Source of the DNA: Streptomyces sp. NBC_00440
GTDB taxonomy: Bacteria > Actinomycetota > Actinomycetes > Streptomycetales > Streptomycetaceae
Direction of reading: 5' to 3'
DNA: 64,000 bases
Assembly (NCBI RefSeq): GCF_036014215.1
Contig: NZ_CP107921.1
Location: 7,685,501-7,749,500 of the forward strand
Shown: positions 61,423 to 64,000 of the stretch, in pieces
Layout of the letters: each line of letters opens with the position of its first letter
Numbering within the stretch: the first letter of the stretch is position 1
Translations under genes and position numbers: made by a program
Notes under the pieces: model-generated
The model's input: only the letters and a program-made list of their open reading frames with translations
Told to the model about the DNA's origin: nothing
The model's database searches: none

Positions 61423-61943
61423 CGACACAACAGCCGACTGTGCGCTCGGAGTCGGGGTTCACCCTGACCGAATTGCTGGTCACGATCGTCATCCTGGGCA
61501 TCATCGGGACACTGCTGCCCAAGGCGATCATCCTCGGACTGCGGTTCACCGCGGGCACCGAGAAGCGGGTGGCAGCCACCAGCGCGCTGGGCACCCTCAA
61601 CCGCTACTTCTACGGCGACGTGCAGAGCGCGGACACCGTCACGACCGACCCGGCGTGCGGCGTCACCGACGTGATCGTGCACCTGAGCCGGCCCGGCACC
61701 GACGTCGTCTACACCTACGGCCGGCCGACCGGCGCCCTCGACCGGGTGAAGTGCACCGACGGAGGTGTCGTCACCACGTTGCTGGGCCGGATCGACAACC
61801 CCGCATCGACCCATCCGGTGGTTCTGAGCTGCGGTGCCGAGACCTCGTGCACCCCGCCCATGGAGGTAACGCTGACCGTGCAGAGCGACCCCGCCGCGCC
61901 CGCGACGGCCCTCACCGCCGTCCGACGAGCGAGCTCGTCATGA
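61419..61943 (+). CDS. Pseudopilin (PilW/GspJ-like)
   Basis: This is a 174-residue minor pilin. The short leader MTTQQPTVRSESG is followed by FTLTELLVTIVILGIIGTLLP (Glu at position 5). The C-terminal domain is beta-rich with several Cys (DPACGV, VKCTD, SCGAETSC). ATG at 61419 overlaps the previous stop, and the stop overlaps the start of the large repeat protein, so minor pilins are made together. The GspJ/PilW label rests on size and gene order. Confidence 0.83.
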   Translation: MTTQQPTVRSESGFTLTELLVTIVILGIIGTLLPKAIILGLRFTAGTEKRVAATSALGTLNRYFYGDVQSADTVTTDPACGVTDVIVHLSRPGTDVVYTYGRPTGALDRVKCTDGGVVTTLLGRIDNPASTHPVVLSCGAETSCTPPMEVTLTVQSDPAAPATALTAVRRASSS

Positions 61944-64000
61944 CCGGCCGCCTGAATCCGCGCCGCCCGCGCGACGACGAACAGGGCGCGACACTGATCC
62001 TCGCGCTGGCCTTCGTCGTCGTCTTCAGCCTGGTCACCGTGTCGGTCCTGTCCTTCGCCGGCACGGGACTGAAAGCCGCGAGCGTGTACGTCGACCAGGG
62101 CAAGCGGAGCTACAGCGCGGACGGTGCCACGCAGCTCGCGATCAAGAACTTCTCGCAGGGCAACCCGTGCGCCGACTACACCGGCCCGCCGATCAACGGC
62201 CGGCAGATGATCGTCCACTGCGACCCCCTCAACGCGTCTCCCGCAACCGCGCGCGCGACCCAACCGCAGGACGCGCTGCGCAGCATGGGCCGGACGGCGA
62301 AGGACGGCATCAACGTGACCACGCACGGTCTGCGCGTGCAGGGCAGCGTGTTCTCCCACTCGGACATCACCACCGGCGCCGGCGCCTCGATGAAGGTGTC
62401 CGGCGACGTGTCCGCCGTCGGCGACTGCTCCAGTGCCGTGTCACAGACCCAGTTGCCCCCGGCCCAGGCGCCGTACGTGCACGACTGCGCCAACGACACC
62501 CCATCGGCTCCCGCCGACGAGGCCGTGGGCGCCGACCCGGACTACACCCCGCCGGCCACGGCCGTCCCGGTCCGGCAGACGGTGCCCGCGTGCCCCGACG
62601 CCGGTTCCTGGCTGGTGCGGTTGCGGCCCGGCTACTACGACGACGCCCGCGCTCTCACCCGCCTCACCGGTGGCGATTGCCACAACGTCGTCGTGTGGCT
62701 GCAACCGGGCATCTACTACTTCGACTTCACCTTCACCGGCGGCACCGCGGTCTGGACGGTCGACGACCCCACGGTCAGCGTGGTCGGCGGCACGCAGGCA
62801 GGCTGGGATCCCGGGGCCCCCGCCCGCCCGGCCATCCCCGACCCGGGCGGTTGCGACAGAACGCGGCCCGAAGGCGTCGAGGTCATGATGGGCGGCGGCA
62901 GCCGATTCCAGGTCGACCGTGGACACGCCGAACTGTGCGCCCCGGTGACGCCGGACGCGCAGCAGGTGGCGGTGTACGGGGTCCAGCCGCCGAAGCCGTC
63001 ACACACGCTGAAGCCGACAGCGGTGGTCACGAACATCGGTTTCGCCAACCCGGGCCACGCTCTGACCAGTGGCGAACAGCCGACCCTGCCCGGGTGTTCG
63101 CAGCCAACGGGCACCGCGGGCTGCACGGCCGACGCTGTCCTCGACCCGGCGAAACGTCAGTCGGCCTCGATGCAGCTCGCCGGCTTCACCCCGCAGGTGC
63201 CGCCCGGCTCGGTCATCACCAGCGCGAAGCTGCGTGTCAGGCACGAGGACGACGGTGACCTGACCGCCCCCGGCGCGGTGAAGGTCACCACCGCCGTCGG
63301 CGGAGACATCTGCCGCACCGACAACCTGCCCCGGCACACGGCGCTCGCCACGGATCCTCCGATCGACCTGCTGGGTGCGTGCGGGCTCGCCGACCCGACT
63401 CGGCTCACCGACCTGGCAGTGACCTACGCCGCCACCCTGGACACCGACGGCACCTCCGCCAAGGAACGCCTGGACGGCATCTGGCTGGAGGTCGCCTACC
63501 GCACACCGACCACGTTCAAGCCGACCGCCGTGACCGCATCGACCGGGTTCACCGCTACCGGCACCCATCCCAACGACGCCCTGGAGATCGGCGAGCAGCC
63601 GGCACCGTCGGTGGCCGGCGCCGATCTGACCACGGCGGCCCCGTCCGCCTCGATCACCCTGGCCGGGTTCGGCCGGCCGCCCCTGCCGCCGGGGTCGACG
63701 ATCGACTCCGCCGTGCTACGGGTGGCCCATCGGGAGACCGGAGGCGCAGCGGCGCCCAGAATCACCGTCACCCCCGGGGACGGCGGTGGCGGTTGCACCA
63801 ACCTGCCGCTCACCGCGCGGGCCGGCCTGGGCGACGACCGTGTCGACCTGAAGACATGCGGTATCACCGACCCCGCACAGCTGACCGGCCTGACCGCGAC
63901 CTACGCCGCCGGACTGAAGGCGGGCGGCGCAGCGGGCGCCGATTCCCTGGACGGCATATGGCTCGAAGTCGTCTACGACCCGCCGCCGCCCCGGCCGGCG
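61940..64000 (+). CDS. Large membrane-anchored pilus protein with tandem repeats (PilX-like), 3' end outside window
   Basis: The frame is open from ATG 61940 (ATGA overlap) to the last base, 687 codons without a stop. Residues 14-45 (DEQGATLILALAFVVVFSLV...) are a PilX/GspK-like hydrophobic N-terminus after a Gly, with no Glu at position 5. The outside part first has a Cys-containing domain of about 310 residues, then at least two repeats of about 160-170 residues, each starting [LF]KPTAV..[ST].GF and ending LDGIWLEV.Y (residues about 357-517 and 526-676). Third-repeat residues may follow. Likely a minor pilin or tip adhesin carried on the fibre. Function is inference. Confidence 0.8.
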   Translation, partial: MTGRLNPRRPRDDEQGATLILALAFVVVFSLVTVSVLSFAGTGLKAASVYVDQGKRSYSADGATQLAIKNFSQGNPCADYTGPPINGRQMIVHCDPLNASPATARATQPQDALRSMGRTAKDGINVTTHGLRVQGSVFSHSDITTGAGASMKVSGDVSAVGDCSSAVSQTQLPPAQAPYVHDCANDTPSAPADEAVGADPDYTPPATAVPVRQTVPACPDAGSWLVRLRPGYYDDARALTRLTGGDCHNVVVWLQPGIYYFDFTFTGGTAVWTVDDPTVSVVGGTQAGWDPGAPARPAIPDPGGCDRTRPEGVEVMMGGGSRFQVDRGHAELCAPVTPDAQQVAVYGVQPPKPSHTLKPTAVVTNIGFANPGHALTSGEQPTLPGCSQPTGTAGCTADAVLDPAKRQSASMQLAGFTPQVPPGSVITSAKLRVRHEDDGDLTAPGAVKVTTAVGGDICRTDNLPRHTALATDPPIDLLGACGLADPTRLTDLAVTYAATLDTDGTSAKERLDGIWLEVAYRTPTTFKPTAVTASTGFTATGTHPNDALEIGEQPAPSVAGADLTTAAPSASITLAGFGRPPLPPGSTIDSAVLRVAHRETGGAAAPRITVTPGDGGGGCTNLPLTARAGLGDDRVDLKTCGITDPAQLTGLTATYAAGLKAGGAAGADSLDGIWLEVVYDPPPPRPA

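Noticed and set aside
62167..63258. 363-codon frame inside the large repeat protein
   Set aside because: It is an Arg/Pro-rich shadow of the 687-codon frame from 61940, which has the PilX-like N-terminus, the overlap with the previous gene and repeats.

Overview
The window reads as chromosomal DNA of a high-GC actinomycete, most likely a Streptomyces or close relative. The evidence is very high GC, tightly overlapping ATGA/GTGA gene junctions, TTG and GTG starts, the streptomycete set of XRE/DUF5753 regulator, DUF397 protein, RsbW-like ATPase and DUF574 methyltransferase, and many TetR/IclR/LysR regulators. No rRNA, tRNA, CRISPR array, transposase or replication origin was recognised.

Region 1 (1-24.9 kb) is a steroid catabolic island, almost all on the plus strand. 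Side-chain genes include a FadD17-type CoA ligase, a fused FadE34-type dehydrogenase, an Hsd4B-type hydratase, an Hsd4A-type dehydrogenase, a FadA5-type thiolase and a full igr-like set (ChsE2, ChsH2, ChsE1, ChsH1, Ltp2). Ring genes are kstD, kshA, hsaA, hsaE and the 3' end of an hsaC-type extradiol dioxygenase. A 3-alpha-HSD-like SDR, an old-yellow-enzyme flavoprotein, a PaaI-like thioesterase, a second acyl-CoA ligase and a TetR regulator complete it. The C5-side-chain enzymes, 3-alpha-HSD and flavoprotein, with no Cyp125 or Mce4 genes in view, point to bile-acid-type (C24) steroids rather than intact cholesterol; this is inference. All six plus-strand transcription units whose upstream region lies in the window carry an 11-bp element, consensus CTCAGTGGGAC, in the same orientation.

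Region 2 (24.9-28.3 kb) is a small regulatory group: resolvase-like protein, RsbW-like ATPase, XRE/DUF5753 regulator, DUF397 protein, methyltransferase. Region 3 (28.4-41.8 kb) is a catabolic patch: a UbiD-family decarboxylase divergent from a cyclic amidohydrolase, IclR regulator, M20 carbamoylase-type amidase and MHS-type transporter; then a secreted protein, an aldo/keto reductase, a C-terminally truncated amidase, an NCS1 permease and a NylB-like serine hydrolase, divergent from a LysR regulator. It looks like uptake and opening of a cyclic amide (hydantoin- or pyrimidine-like) substrate.

Region 4 (41.9-50.9 kb) is mixed housekeeping and redox genes: TetR with a PPOX flavoprotein and a PDR-type reductase, VOC proteins, a DEAD-box helicase, MarR with a metallo-hydrolase, and TetR with an epoxide hydrolase.

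Region 5 (51-64 kb, open at the right edge) is a type IV pilus or pseudopilus locus, unusual for a streptomycete-like genome: prepilin peptidase, major pilin, PilB/GspE ATPase, PilC/GspF platform protein, two pseudopilins and a large membrane-anchored repeat protein still open at base 64000. Beside it are a three-gene operon for Excalibur proteins and a pilin N-terminus fused to a beta-propeller, and a divergent secreted ModA-like binding protein. The pilin/beta-propeller fusion is the most novel item in the window.
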